64,000 nt of DNA, taken from positions 39,592,001 through 39,656,000 of the forward strand of contig NC_090986.1 in assembly GCF_041146395.1 (NCBI RefSeq). Direction: 5' to 3'. The notes beneath the pieces were generated by a model, which saw only the letters and a program-made list of their open reading frames with translations, did not search any database and was not told the origin of the DNA. Origin of the DNA: Eulemur rufifrons (taxonomy: Eukaryota; Chordata; Mammalia; Primates; Lemuridae). Positions 50,180-64,000 of the stretch are shown here, in pieces (the stretch's first letter is position 1; each line of letters opens with the position of its first letter). The translations under genes were made by a program, and so were the position numbers.

Positions 50180-50400
50180 CTTCTGGGTTAAATGCCTGGG
50201 TTCGAATCCAGGTGATGCCACTTGATATCTCCGTGACCTTGTTTAACCTTTCTGAGCTGAGTTTCCTCATCTTTAAAATGCAGACAATAATAGTACTTAA
50301 CTCCATAAGGCTGTGTAAGGATTACATAAGGGGAAAAAAGATTTTTTACATAACTAAAAATTTCTAAAGAACCAAGCAGAGTATCTGGCACATAGGAAGA
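50180..50400 (+). repeat. MIR SINE
   Basis: Sense MIR with 'gcctgggttcgaatccaggt' (the tRNA-derived B-box region), 'gtgaccttgtttaacctttctgagc', 'tttcctcatctttaaaatgc' and the end 'gtatctggcacatagg'. The B-box-like string is explained by the MIR, not by a tRNA gene. Confidence 0.88.
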
Positions 50401-50429
50401 ACATTATATTAATAGTTTCCCATTGAACT

Positions 50430-51090
50430 AGGAATAAAAATTAAAGTCCTTAACATAGCCTTGAGGTTCTACAGGATCTTGCCCGTCTCTTCCCTGTAGC
50501 CAGGGCTGGCTTCATAGGTGTGTGACCCATACAGTGCACTGGGTCCCATGCTTGGTTTAATACTCTACTGTCGCCATCTTGAAATTCTTAATGTTTCAAC
50601 GAGGGGCCCTGCATTTCATTTGACAGCCAGTCCTGCCCCTAGCACACTAAGATCCAGCCATGCCAGACTTAAGTTGGTCCTTCAAACACCCCAAATTCTT
50701 CCCCATTTCTGCCCGGAGAAATCTTTCTCCTTCTCTTTACTTGATTAACTCCTATCCTCAGCTTAAATATCTTCTTAGAAGGTCCCAAAGATGATTTACC
50801 TACATAGAACCCCTCCAGCACCCTTCCTAGAGGACCCTATTAAGTAAAGCATCTTTCTCCCTTTCCCCTCTCCATACCATTCTATGTTTCAGCCCCTTGC
50901 TTGTTCCTTCACAGGAAGGAAATAGTACTTTGTTTACTTGAACATTTCTCACCATTATAGAATCAGCAATGGAACTTCCATGAGGGTAGGAACCATGTAT
51001 GACTAATTGGCTGTTATATCCTCAGCATCTAGCAAAAAACCCAACAAATGGTAGGCTCTCAATAAATATTCATTGAATGAATGAACTCAG
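50430..51090 (+). repeat. L2 LINE 3' end
   Basis: Sense L2 with 'taaagtccttaacatagcc', 'tcttagaaggtcccaaagat', 'aacttccatgagggtaggaa', 'tcctcagcatctagc' and the diagnostic ending 'ctcaataaatattcattgaatgaatgaa' near 51059-51086. Confidence 0.88.
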
Positions 51091-51389
51091 GGCCTCATAT
51101 AAGATAAAATAATAACACTTGGGTTACCTGGAAAACCTGCTGATCCCATCAAAGTTCCCTCGGTCCCATCACTACCCGGTGTACTTTTCTCCAGGTATCT
51201 TTTATTGTACAATGTCGCATTGTTTACCCTTTACTGTTTTCTCTGAATTTTAGAGAACCCAGAAAGAGCTATATATGATCATATAGGAGAGATCTATATC
51301 TGATGTTTCCTCCCCAGTCCCTGGCTGAAACTTGAATTGCGCGTACACAGATTAGATATAAGGAGATTAAGGGTAAGAGTAAGGGTACT

Positions 51390-51690
51390 GTTAAGGAAAG
51401 AAAACTCCAATAGAAAAACAGGCAAAAGATCTGAACAGGAATCCATAAAAGAGGATATGCAAACGTTCAATAAATGAGAAAAGGAAAAGGTATTAAATCT
51501 CACTGGCAACCAAGAAAATGCCAATTAAAATCACAATGAAGACACTACTCCACACTTACAGACTAAAAAGTTAAAGACTAACAATATCAAGGATGTACAG
51601 CAACTGGAATTCTCACACTGCTGGCACAAATGTAAAGTGATACAACCATTTAGGAAATTAGATTGGCATTATCTAGTAAAACTGAAGGCA
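51390..51690 (+). mobile_element. Ancient L1 ORF2 3' fragment
   Basis: Decayed sense L1 with 'aaaaacaggcaaaagatctg', 'aaaatgccaattaaaatcac' and 'tctcacactgctggcacaaa', the conserved C-terminal ORF2 region. The MaLR LTR at 51690 abuts its right end. Confidence 0.75.
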
Positions 51691-52213
51691 ATGTTTTATA
51701 GGCACCTTCTACAATGGCCCCAATGATCCTCACCTCCTGGTGTTCGCCTCCTTGTGTGATTCCCTTCCCTTCAATAAGGGAAGGACCTAATGACTGGCTT
51801 CTAAAGAACGGATTATGGAAAAAGTGATGAGATGTCACCTCCAAGATTAGGTTTAAAAGATTTTCATTTCCATCTTGATGGCGCTCTTTGGCTCTTCTTA
51901 CTTGCTCATTCTGCTGAAGCAAGATGCTATGCTGTGAGCTGCCCAAGGAGAGGCCCACATGACAAGAAGCTGAGGACAGCTTCTGGTTGACAACACAAAG
52001 GGACATGAATTCTGCCAGTAACCACAAGAGTGAGCTTGGGATGATAACTGGAGTCCTGGCTGACACACTGACTGCAGCCTGGTAAGACCCTGAGCCAGAG
52101 GACCCAGCTAAGCTGTAGCCAGATCCCAGACCCATAGAAACTGCGAGATAATATTGTTTCAAGCCACTAAGTTTCATGGTAACTTGTTACACAGCAGTAG
52201 CTAACTAATACAT
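51690..52213 (+). mobile_element. MLT1-type MaLR LTR
   Basis: Landmarks in order: 'cacctcctggtgttcgcctc', 'gtgtgattcccttcccttc', 'tgacaagaagctgaggacag', 'agactcatagaaact'-like 'gacccatagaaactgcgagataat', 'tcaagccactaagtttcatgg' and the end 'agctaactaatacat'. The 175-codon minus-strand open frame at 51650-52177 is simply the antisense of this LTR. Confidence 0.88.
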
Positions 52214-52589
52214 ATGTAAGCCATGCTAGATCCTGTTAACCCAGCTCCCTCCCATGTTTGAGAACCATGCTTCTCAGAATCCCCTTTCTGAGTTCCAGTT
52301 TGTTACCCAGGTGATCTCATATGAGTTGCTCTTAGGAGACAGAAGGCAAAAGTCCTCCAGGTCTCAGTCCTTCATCTTCTGTATCTATCTAAACTCACTT
52401 TGGTGATCTCAGCCAGAACCACGGCTTTCAAACTACTCCACCCACAACCTTCCCCAATTCTGCTGGAAGAACGCCACCCTTCTAGCTGCTCAGCTCAGGA
52501 GTTTGCCTCTTGATTGCTAATACAGCACATCTAATCCAATAAAGAAATCCTAATAGTTCTACTTTTAGAATATATCCAGAATCTGACCA
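52214..52589. other. Intergenic, nothing firmly assigned
   Basis: Some repeat-like phrases ('tgagaaccatgcttctcaga') but no family could be fixed. Confidence 0.35.
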
Positions 52590-53530
52590 TTTTACCACTT
52601 CCACTGTTGTCATGCTGGTTCAATTCTTCCTCTTGTCTGGATTACTGAAATTGTTGAATTCACCTTGCCGGCATCTACATTTGCCCTTTTACAGTCCATT
52701 CTCACCAAATGCCAGGGTAATGCTTTTAAATATGTCAAATTATGTAGGCTGCTGTTCAAAACCAAGCAATAGCTTCTTCTCATGTCAGCATAAAATCAAA
52801 GTCCTAACTATGGCCCACCATGCCCTACCTGGCCTTGCCCTATTACCTTTCTGACCTCATCTCTGTGGCTTTCTCCTCCTTGTTCCCTGTTTGCAGCCCC
52901 CTTGGCCCCCTTGCTGTTCCTCAAACACACAGGCATGCTCCGCCTTACGGCCTTCACACAGGCTGTTCCCTCCCTTCCATCAGCCTCTCTTATAGGGGAT
53001 TCCACAAATCACCTAGAGGGCTGATTCGGTAGGTCTGGGGTGGGGCTTGAGAACATGCATTTATAACAAGTTCCCAACAGATGCTGCTGCAGCTAGTGGC
53101 ATGGGAACCACACTTTGAGAAACACTGCCCTAGTAATCTCTGTAATGTATTAAATGCTCTCATGTGCATCTAGAATAATAGCTCTATACCATTCCAGGTA
53201 GAACTGAAAATAGTCATGAACACAAATAGAACTCCAGGTGAAAAAGGCTGCAAAATATCTTCGGGACTAACTCTCCATTTTCAAGTCTTTGCTCAAACAT
53301 CAGCACCTTAAGGATATCTACCTAGATGACCCTTGTAATAGTGTGATCTCTCCCCATCCCTATTTTTTCTCAACTCACCTTACCTTGGTCTCCTTTCTTT
53401 TTTCCCATAGCATTTATGACCTAAATGCTGCGATTTACTTACCTATGGTTTATACTCTCTCCCCAACAGGAATGCAAAATCCAAGATGAAGGGATCTTTG
53501 TTTTTTATCCCAAGGGCCAAGCAGACTTTT
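52590..53530 (+). repeat. L2 LINE, interrupted by MER5A
   Basis: Sense L2: 'ctcaccaaatgccagggtaa', 'aaatcaaagtcctaactatggcccaccatgccctacc', 'ttgctgttcctcaaacacac', 'ggccttcacacaggctgttc', then after the MER5A insertion 'tcaagtctttgctcaaacat' and 'gatctttgttttttatccc'. One of the longest L2 copies in the window. The MER5A lies at about 52990-53130. Confidence 0.82.
52990..53130 (+). repeat. MER5A hAT-Charlie element
   Basis: Contains the family's internal phrase 'gattcggtaggtctggggtggggct', 'catttataacaagttcccaa' and the end 'ggaaccacactttgagaaacac'. The 5' end is shortened. It sits inside an L2 copy. Confidence 0.88.
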
Positions 53531-53659
53531 TTCAACATAATTCAAATATTTGGATTGATACTGAATTGAATCTTTTTAATTTCCTCTGCAGAACATAAAC
53601 TGATTCTTTAAAAATATACTAACTACAGGTGTTCATGGGAAGAGAGTACAGTAGTGAGG

Positions 53660-53880
53660 AAAAACAGACTTTCTGAGTCAGATGAACCTGGATTCTAATG
53701 TCAGCTTCACTGTCTACTAGCTAAATGTTTACCCAATGCTAATGTCACCACTCTGGGACTCACTGTCTTCATCTTTAAAGTGGTGATAACAATAGGTGAT
53801 TGTTAAATCTAAATTAGACAAACATACAAAATATTGTACACAGTTGTCACTGCAGTGCTCAATAAATATTACTTCCCCTT
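53660..53880 (+). repeat. MIR SINE
   Basis: Sense MIR: 'cagatgaacctggattctaa', 'ctcactgtcttcatctttaa' (core and stem) and the end 'tgcagtgctcaataaatatt'. Confidence 0.75.
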
Positions 53881-54479
53881 TCATGTCTCACCTCCTCTGG
53901 CTCACATTGCATTTGAAGTGCAAGTTATCTAAAAACCAGTCCTTTTAGTTCTAGACAGAATTATATACAGAGGCACACTTTTTAAAAAAATTAAAATCTC
54001 TAATGACCATAGATACAATTCTGCTTTAAAACCTAACATAAAAACCGTGGCCTAAACTTTCCATAGTAGCTTCAGGTAAAGTTTTCCAACAAATATCAAA
54101 TATAATGTAGAATAATGAGAGCACTTTACTACTTTGCCGATACTGACAAAGTATTTCAAATTCAACCCTTGTAAAATATTGAAATCTCCACTGACAGTGT
54201 TTACGCATAAATGTGTTTCTGAGCAACAGGCTGCTTAAGTTCTAGTGGCCTTTCTAAATGAGACCTACACCTCATTATAAAACTAAAACCTCATATTTCT
54301 TACGAGAAGTATGTGAGAAAAGAAAACCAATTTTTACAACGTGAGTATTCTAAATCTACCTGCTTGAGGTACAAATGCCATGTACAAGAATATAGCAACA
54401 GTACCTATTTTCACAATTGCAGTGAAATATATATATGCATTCATGCTGTTTGTGCTGCACATTCATGCATGACCTGATA
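53881..54479. other. SLAIN1 downstream flank
   Basis: AT-rich, with no gene recognised. On the minus strand it is the DNA just beyond the predicted SLAIN1 cleavage site. A GT-rich patch at about 54440-54475 on the minus strand ('atgcatgaatgtgcagc') could serve as downstream element for 3' end formation. Confidence 0.4.
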
Positions 54480-55490
54480 TTGCTGAAATAGAGTCTTTAT
54501 TTCTGAACATTCCAAAACAGCAGTGTACACAGTAACAAATATTAAGTCATATGCCATAAGAAAGCATTCATTAGTGCAAATGGATTTTGTAAAAGGTCTA
54601 TCAAAAAGATTTATTTGCTTTAAAATGCATTCATTTCCAGAAGCATTGTTAATAAAACATTACAGTTTCATTCTTTGTAATAAAGTATTGAAAATCAATT
54701 GTGGTACAGTAGCAAACATTGCAGGTATTAAGTGCAATGAGCTTGTGATGCCGTTATAAATATGAAACCCATGTATGACAATAAATTAACAATGAAAAAG
54801 ACAAGACCATTTAACTCTGCTGTCTGGCTATCTCCTTGCAATGCTTCAGATCATGTTGTGCTCATTCAACACAAAGTTATGTCTCTCAAATTGTATGATG
54901 TATTTTTGCTGATATATCCCTAGAGCTAAAAAAATAGTACCTTACCACAAAAATATTTTTATGGCACAAAATTTAAGTTGTTCCATAGTGGTTCACATAG
55001 GTGTAAAAAGAAATAGGCACAAAAAATAAAATTCCTGTAAACTATAAAAAAGTAAATTTCAAAGCATACATTATAGAACCTAGTTGTAAATATGCAATGT
55101 ATTAAAATACAGAACATGTAATGGACAGATGTTTAGAACACGTAAGTAAATTGAACAAGTTACTTTAAAAAACTCATATGGCAAAGCATTATTGATACAT
55201 CTCAATTCTCTCAAAAAGTATTCAGGTACAGAGCAGTTCTACAAAAACTTCCTAGATCTAAGCGTCACAATACTGCAATCATGGATTTGAGAATGTTGCA
55301 GTATCTCAGGCAAATATTTAAGTGCAATAATTAGTCTCTGGTGACTGGTCCGTTGAAAAACAATGCAGTAAATATATTAAAATGCAAAAGGGAAAGAATA
55401 TCCCAACATCCGCTGTTACCCAGCCAGCTAGGTAACACAACCCTCATGTTTCACTTCTTTCCCATTCTTCAAGGGGCATATAAAACTGCA
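54480..55490 (-). other. SLAIN1: SLAIN1 3' UTR (predicted)
   Basis: About 1 kb of AT-rich sequence with no recognisable repeat between the stop codon and the distal AATAAA. A second minus-strand AATAAA (54610-54615) allows a shorter form. No other gene is apparent. The exact cleavage site is not visible from sequence alone. Confidence 0.7.
54496..54501 (-). terminator. SLAIN1: Distal poly(A) signal of SLAIN1
   Basis: The minus strand reads AATAAA here. It is followed by a cleavage-distance window (about 54466-54486) and a GT-containing patch around 54440-54470. A proximal AATAAA at 54610-54615 is an alternative site. Confidence 0.65.
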
Positions 55491-55595
<105 letters not shown>

Positions 55596-55789
55596 TTAGT
55601 AATCTCATGAGTTGCATCACTTACTTTGATCTACTCTCCCATCAACGCTCCTCCACTCCAGTAATGACAAGCTATCGGCACTATCCAAAGCATAGTTCAG
55701 GTTCACACCTGTGGGCCTTCACAGCATGCTCACCTGCTGAGGCTCACAGCACAGTGCCATGAGTGTTGTATGTGCACAAGCAAATTTGC

Positions 55790-56360
55790 AACATAAATAA
55801 AAATGACCAATATCCTTAGTGTATTAAAAATATTTTAAAATCGGAAAGAAACTCCTCAATAGGAAAATGACCTAAAAACAAAAATGGTCATTGAATACAA
55901 ACAGGAAATAAACATGAAGAAATTTTCAACCTTACTAATAATTGAAAATTTGCCTGTCGTATTGGCAAAGTATTTAAAAAGAATGGTAATACCCAGTGTT
56001 CGCTTTAGTTTTGGGAAACAGACCCTCTCCTATATTCCAGCAGTGACCACCTTTTCAGGAGTTTAGTTTGGAGACATACATCCAGGGATAAATGGATGGT
56101 CTGCAATAACATATATGCATCAAATAATGTGATTCTATTCAGCATGAACATGACAACATAGCTTTGCATTTACTAAGCAGAATAAGCCAGAATTTACTGA
56201 ACAAACGTAGCAAAATAGTTTCTATCTGGGCAGGAGGATTACGGGTCAGCATTTATTTACTTTTTCATTTTTCAAGAGTTTTAAAAAAATTTTTTTTTAA
56301 TTTGTTTTTGATCTGAACATCTATTACTATTTTTAATCAGCAAACAAAAAGCAAAACTAT
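55790..56360 (+). mobile_element. Ancient L1 (L1ME-like) 3' end in the last SLAIN1 intron
   Basis: Sense-strand L1ME-type tail: 'aggaaaatgacctaaaaac', 'gaaattttcaaccttactaa', 'ttgcctgtcgtattggcaaa', 'gggcaggaggattacgggtcagcatttatt' and 'gaacatctattactatttttaatcagcaaac'. It is antisense to SLAIN1 and has no coding capacity. Confidence 0.75.
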
Positions 56361-56774
56361 TTACATATACATAAATCCATAAAGAAAACAATTACCTGTT
56401 CCCACATCCCTTTCAAACTTATACTATGGTTCCCCCTCTCTCTTCCTTCATATCCTAATTTCTTACAAGAGTTTTATTTATTCTCTCCCTTTTCTCATCT
56501 TCCAATCTCTCTGCAACCCAACATCATAGATTTTACTTTATCCAGTTCAAGAAGGGTACACCATGACCACAGGCTGATCTGAGATGTCCTCTGCAAGTGA
56601 TCTGGAATTCTGAAGGTAAGAAAAAACTCCACCTGGATCATAACGAACTTACAAACATAAGCAGATACAGCCCCAGCTGAGTGTCCCTAAGATCCTTTTC
56701 AAACCATGAGTTTGGAGGAAGGGTGTGCATGTGCACATGTGTCTAACACCTTTTTCCACATTTTGATAAAAAGT

Positions 56775-57060
56775 GACTGATTCAACAAATATTTGAGATC
56801 CTACCCTGTGATAAGACGTAGTTCTTGGCACGGGGAATATACAGCAGTGAACCAAAGAATCAAATACTCCCCGCCCTCATGGGGCTTACACTCGAGATAG
56901 AGCTGACATCTGAGCAAAGGCCCGAAGGAGGCAGGGAACAGGCAAATAATTTGGGAGCAGAAAACTAGAAACGCTCTGAGATGGAGCTTACCTGGCAAAA
57001 GCAAACAGTGTGTCAGGAGTGAAGTGATGAGGGAGTAAGGGAAGAAGATGAGATCAGAGA
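56775..57060 (-). repeat. L2 LINE fragment
   Basis: Reverse-complement L2: 'ttcaacaaatatttgagatc', 'cggggaatatacagcagtga', 'tcatggggcttacactcgag' and 'gagcaaaggcccgaaggag'. It lies in the last SLAIN1 intron, in the same transcriptional orientation as the gene. Confidence 0.82.
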
Positions 57061-57239
57061 AAAGGGGACCTGACCATACAGGGACATCCATCACTTTACA
57101 GAAGGGGGAGGACACAAGCCAGGCCATAAAGGGTAGTGACCTATTAAGGCTACACTGTGGCAAGGGAAAAGTCAGGATGGTTCTGGGAGCAGTTTCTAGT
57201 TCCCAGCTGCAAATGAAGTTATGCAAACAAAGATTCTTA

Positions 57240-57542
<303 letters not shown>

Positions 57543-57944
57543 TCATGTGAGGAAACATCTGCAATGCAACTTAGGGAATGCATGTTACATTCAAAGAGCT
57601 TATATTGTCTAAGAGCACAATATGCACAGGAAGCAGTAAGGGAAATACAGGTTCCAGACGGCATTTCATAGTGGAAAATTCTAATCCTTGACAAGAGTCT
57701 CCTAGTCTGTCAATGAGCAACATTTTGGGGTGCCTAAGCACGGCCTCCCTTCCTTTCAGCAAATTTGATACTTTCTGCGTTCTTGTAAGACAAATCCTTT
57801 CTTGCTTGCTTGGAAGACATTAGGATTGCTTGCTGGTTGCTCCGGGGATAGTTTCATGAAAATAAAACAAGAGGACACTTGAATAGTTGTAATTATAGAA
57901 AGGAAGACAGAAGTGTTATCTGCAGGTACAGTTTATTACAGGTA

Positions 57945-58085
57945 TGTTCCTTAAATAACATTCATTATGGCATTTACCTATCTCATTGGCTTGCTAGGAA
58001 GATTAAATAATCTACATGAAGCCTTAGAATGATACTTGGCACTTAGTAACCTCTCAACAAGTATTAGCTATTATTGCCTTTATAA
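57945..58085 (+). repeat. MIR SINE 3' part
   Basis: Sense MIR remnant: 'aagattaaataatctacatg', 'gatacttggcacttagtaac' and 'tctcaacaagtattagctat'. Intron of SLAIN1. Confidence 0.7.
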
Positions 58086-58155
58086 TAGCAGCAAAATTAA
58101 GAAGTTCATTTAAAAACTTCATCAATATACTAGCCCAACACTGTTTATCATTTCA

Positions 58156-58330
<175 letters not shown>

Positions 58331-58899
58331 CTTTTAGGCAGAAATCTTTAAATTTTATCATCTATTTCTCAAAGGGAAAAGAAAATCTAATTTAACAGAA
58401 ACTTATACACACAATTCTGCCTATGTATTAACTACTCTAGCCTTTGCTACCTACTACTTGCAATTCAATTAACCATGAACACACCCTGTTTTCTAAAACA
58501 GTTGCATTTACTTAATCATAAAATATAAAATATATTTTTGAAATAAAAATAGGGAAAAAAGACAAAAAAAATATATCTGAGGTTTTATTAATTTAACATC
58601 TCTTGAAAGTATTTCCTTAAATTAGTTTTGTTCAAGCACACAAGGTAAAATCTATACATTGAAATGCCTATAGTACTATAGTAGTCAGTGTACAGTAGTC
58701 AAAAAATTTTATGAAAAATAAAGTGTATACAAGATTTTGCCATAGATGTGTTCCCATTTAGCTTTGTGACACAGTAAATTCTCTTGGTTGACAAATCATG
58801 TCTCCAAGCTTTTTTCCTACCAATTCTACAATTCCTTAATTTATTAGTTTTTAACCATGCAAATTTTAATATATTAGTTCATCAACTACAATAAATCTA

Positions 58900-59030
58900 C
58901 TGCACTAACGCAAGTTAATAACGGAAAATTAGAGAGGTTTGGAGGGTGAGCAGTTAAATGGGAACTCTCTGTACTTCCCATTCAATTATTCTGTAAACCT
59001 AAAACTGCTTTAAAAAAAAATTACTAATTT
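58900..59030 (+). repeat. Ancient L1 3' terminus
   Basis: Short sense L1M tail with 'gttaaatgggaactctctgtacttccc' and 'ctgtaaacctaaaactgctttaaaaaa', the ending of several old L1 families. Intronic. Confidence 0.6.
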
Positions 59031-59039
59031 AAAAACCCT

Positions 59040-59940
59040 CAATATATGCATTTGGCTCAATTTCTTTTGAAGCATAATATACATAAAGTACGTAAGTCTT
59101 GAGTCTACAGCTCAATGAATTTTCAAAGTGAACACACTCATGTAACTACTCCCTGTACCAAGACATAAATATCACACTAGCACCTTACAAGACTCTGTCA
59201 CGCCCTATTCTAATTAGACATTATTCTAGGGTCTGTAATAGATATAAAAATTAGTAGGATAAAGTAAAAATAACTATTAAAATTATTGATATTTCATAAT
59301 TTTGACTTGAAAATACCACATATACATAGGTCAACCTAAAATCTACCCTCAAAGAACTCAAAACCTAGGAGAATTGAGAGTAGCACTCATAAATGGATAG
59401 ATTATTAATCTTTACATGGCAATAAATGTCACAACAGAGTAAAATGTACCATGAGAATACAGAGACAACCACGTCCCTCCCTTTATACCTTGCCACCTTT
59501 CCAACTTTCTCTGTCCTACCTTGTTCTTTCCAGAAAGTAAAATGGTCCAGAATAGGAACCTTCATGATATAAATTCAGAATATATAAAGAACAGCAGCTT
59601 AGAATGCTCAGAAATGAAAGTAAACGAAAGCAGAATCCCAAAATTTTAAAACAAAACATTATGACTGACCTTCTATAACACATTGACACTCTCAATATTA
59701 TGCCTGACTTACAAGTGATTTTATTTTCATTTCTTTTACATTTATTAATTCTAATTCTCCTGCAATGAATTTCCCCTCCTCTCCATTCATTTATTTATTC
59801 AATTAAGTATAGACCCATGGATATTTATTTTATTCTGTCATTTATAATCCATCCCTATAATTATTTATTGAGTGACTTGACTGTCCCACATTTGGCCTTT
59901 GGGCACTTCAGTCAAAGCTGAACATTCTTTGTAGTGTGCA
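59040..59940 (-). repeat. Ancient L1 3' UTR-like fragments
   Basis: Two patches resemble the reverse complement of an old L1ME 3' UTR: 59060-59210 ('agtgaacacactcatgtaac') and 59740-59930 ('atttattttattctgtcatttataatcc', 'cccacatttggcctttggg'). The latter parallels 7835-8130 in the same orientation. The stretch between them is unassigned. Confidence 0.5.
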
Positions 59941-60254
59941 GTCTATTTTATTTTGGCTATTAACACACTGAGGTTCAGTTAACAAAAATTCCTAATCACT
60001 ACCACATCTGCTATTGTCCAAACCATATTTCTCCTATCCCATACTTACACATTGATTTTTATAACTCAAATATAGAATTCCTCTCAGTTAAATTTCCTCA
60101 TGATATACTTGGTCCATTGTTCTAACCTCCTGATATAATATCAGATAGTAGTCCTCTCTGTTTCACACCATTAGCAAATTTCACAGGTTGCCTCTGTGTC
60201 TTCACACAAGGCATTAATTCAAATATTTAACAGGTCAAGCCTTCAGAGAGAGCC

Positions 60255-60605
60255 ATATGGCATTCATTCATTCATTCATTCAAGCATTCACTGAAAGTTC
60301 ATTATGTTCAGGCAACATGCCAGATGCTGGAAACAGAAAATAAGCTATGGTCCAAGCCTACAATAACCATATAACCTAGAAAGGAAGATAAATTATATTA
60401 TCAGCAGAACATGATACATTAAGTAACAGAGGTAAGCACCAAAAATCTAATGCATTCTAGCCTTGCTGTGGGGGTGTCTGGGAGAGTGTTAGGGTCATCA
60501 GTGAAGCAATGAAGACTTTCAAAGGGCGTGGCATTTGTCCTGTATTATAAAGGTCATAGGAATAAACTGGACGAAGAAGGGGATAGAAAAATGCCAGGCA
60601 GAGAA
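60255..60605 (-). repeat. L2 LINE fragment with CATT microsatellite
   Basis: Reverse-complement L2 with a (CATT)n run at 60261-60282 expanded from the L2 terminal TGAATGAA. Then 'attatgttcaggcaacatgc' and 'caacatgccagatgctgg', and 'aaagggcgtggcatttgtcc'. Intron of SLAIN1. Confidence 0.7.
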
Positions 60606-60830
60606 GAGTCGGAATATCACAGTGGTTAAAAGACTGGGTTTGCATCTCTGCTCTCCCACCTGCATGGCCTCGGGCAAACCGTTACTTAACCTATCTACAA
60701 CTGTCTCCTCGTCCACAAAATGGGAATGACAATAGAAACTACCTCACAGAGTTGCTGGTAGGGCTAAATAAGATAATGAATATAAACTAATTAGCACAGT
60801 CCCTTGCACAGAGTCAAGGCTGTCATTTGG
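60605..60830 (+). repeat. MIR SINE, well preserved
   Basis: Sense MIR: 'cacagtggttaaaagactgg', 'ctcccacctgcatggcctcg', 'aaaatgggaatgacaataga', 'ctacctcacagagttgctgg', and the end 'cacagtcccttgcacagag'. Intron of SLAIN1. Confidence 0.88.
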
Positions 60831-62739
<1,909 letters not shown>

Positions 62740-63205
62740 CTAATCCTGAAGTCTGGGAGTCTCCTAAGATTCACCTTCCCCTTTCACCCTAGGCTCCAAG
62801 TCTTGTTAATTCTGCCTCATGAATATTTAGTGCATCTTCCACTACCACCTAGTTCAGCCCCCCTTATTTATCACCTACCTTTTCACAAAATTCTCTTAGT
62901 TGGTCTCTATGCACTCTGTCTTGTTCCTCCGATCCATTTCCCATACAGCCAGTCCCACTCTTCCCAGAGCATAAGCACACATGTAGTCACCCCCTTGCTG
63001 AAACCTTTCCAACTCCAATTCCTCTCTTGCTTATCATGGGAAAGCCAAGCGCCTGGGCACGGCCCAGATAAAGACATCAAGGCACAGGCACTATGTGCTT
63101 CTCCAGCCTTACCTCCTGCTATACCCGCCCTGGCCTCTCCAACCACAGGGGAGTCTTCTACCACCTGCCAGCCTGCACCCTCTGCCTGGACACCCTTCCC
63201 CACCT
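62740..63205 (+). repeat. L2 LINE 3' region
   Basis: Sense L2: 'tagttggtctctatgcactc', 'catgtagtcacccccttgctgaaacctttccaac', 'ggcctctccaaccacagg' and 'ctctgcctggacacccttcc'. The 165-codon plus-strand open frame at 62803-63300 follows this pyrimidine-rich repeat and is not a gene. Confidence 0.72.
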
Positions 63206-64000
63206 TGTGGAAGGAACGAATGAACAAGGGAACAAATATTTATTGTGTATATACTAAATGCCAGGCACTCAGATGGTGGGGATACTTATTTATTAGATAA
63301 ATACAGTTCCCATTCTCATTGAGTTTAGCATATGGACCAGTGTTTCTCAGTGTTTTATTTTCCCTGTTATTGAGCCTAAGGAGAAAATCTAAAATAAATT
63401 TAAATGGAATTTAAAATTTAATTTCTCCCAGATCAAAGAAATTAAATATTAAAGAACAACACTATGAAGGGCAGGGGTAAACTTTGGAAAATCACAGTCC
63501 ATTATAATAGCTAAGATTTTTTCATTGCCCCCAAAATCTGCAAGATATTTTTATCTTTATTTATATATACCCCAACACAGTAAAATGCACACAGCAGAAC
63601 ATTCAAGCTTGTTGTGGTCATTTTCTTTCAAGCTAAATCAGAAAACAAATGATATATTTGAACACTAACCCAAAATGCATTCAAAGGCAAAATCAAACTC
63701 ATCTCTTCTCCCCCCTCACACCCTGCTCCTTCTACATAACTTACACCCATTAATTGTAGCCCTGTCTAGTAATTTTTGCCTCCTTGGGGTGGTCTAGGAA
63801 GAAGAAAATTAAATATAATAAGTATACTTACATAATAAGAAAGCATAAGAAATTGTAGAGAACATTAGGATAGAAAAACGGAAAAGAGTATTTTACCCCC
63901 CTGAATAACTCTTACTAATACTGTAAGAATTAGAACAATTATTACTTCCTTAGAGAAGCTTTTCTACCCATCTCCTGCTTCAGGTATCCACCACTCACAC
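63206..64000. other. SLAIN1 intron, L2 trace then nothing recognised
   Basis: 63225-63290 resembles a reverse L2 3' end ('aacaaatatttattgtgtat', 'atgccaggcactcagatgg'). The remaining sequence to the edge is AT-rich with no assigned feature and no exon recognised. Confidence 0.4.

Noticed and set aside
50190..50215. tRNA-like B-box 'ggttcgaatcc'
   Set aside because: It belongs to a MIR element, whose head is tRNA-derived. No cloverleaf or A box of a real tRNA gene is present.
51650..52177. Minus-strand open frame of 175 codons
   Set aside because: It is the antisense of an MLT1-type LTR.
62803..63300. Plus-strand open frame of 165 codons
   Set aside because: It follows a pyrimidine-rich L2 3' region in a SLAIN1 intron.

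Overview
This is mammalian nuclear DNA, and the evidence points to a strepsirrhine primate, most likely a Malagasy lemur. The Alu elements are 7SL-derived dimers. Several carry an extended middle linker and the variant 'GAGCAAGAGCGAGAC', a form I associate with lemur Alus rather than monkey or ape Alus. I saw none of the tRNA-derived Alu-type repeats that are common in galagos. The species call is inference; the repeat classes can be read directly.

The only protein-coding gene I can support is the 3' end of SLAIN1 on the minus strand. It comprises three exons (61714-61869, 57241-57523, and 55491-55566 with the stop codon) and a roughly 1 kb 3' UTR ending near 54480. Splice sites and codon phases agree across all three exons and encode about the last 171 residues, ending in GCY. 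The rest of the gene lies beyond 64000. In human, SLAIN1 is on 13q22 and faces EDNRB across a large intergenic gap. By synteny, positions 1-54480 should be SLAIN1-EDNRB intergenic DNA; EDNRB itself is not seen.

The 54 kb of intergenic DNA is mostly layered mobile-element debris. 1-13 kb: L2, an ancient minus-strand L1 and two Alus. 13.4-14.6 kb: a mariner element with a broken transposase. 18.9-21.0 kb: a Tigger1 (pogo-like) element carrying an Alu with clear target-site duplications. 21.5-26.5 kb: more Alus. 30.26-31.11 kb: a young 5'-truncated L1 with 12-bp duplications and a possible 3' transduction. 32.7-37.8 kb: an Alu, a THE1/MST LTR, an old L1 that looks twin-primed, a younger L1 between its halves, and an LTR-like unit with a tandem duplication. 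39-53 kb: L2, MIR, hAT-type and MaLR elements, and a CpG-island-like block at about 49.15-49.64 kb.

I found no RNA gene, CRISPR array or complete intronless gene, and nothing resembling a new multigene system. The items most worth a second look are the CpG-rich block, the L1 rearrangement at 33.6-37.1 kb, the candidate L1 transduction, the LTR-like unit at 37.4-37.8 kb and the mariner copy. Repeat family names come from recognising consensus features by eye; edges are approximate unless target-site duplications are given.
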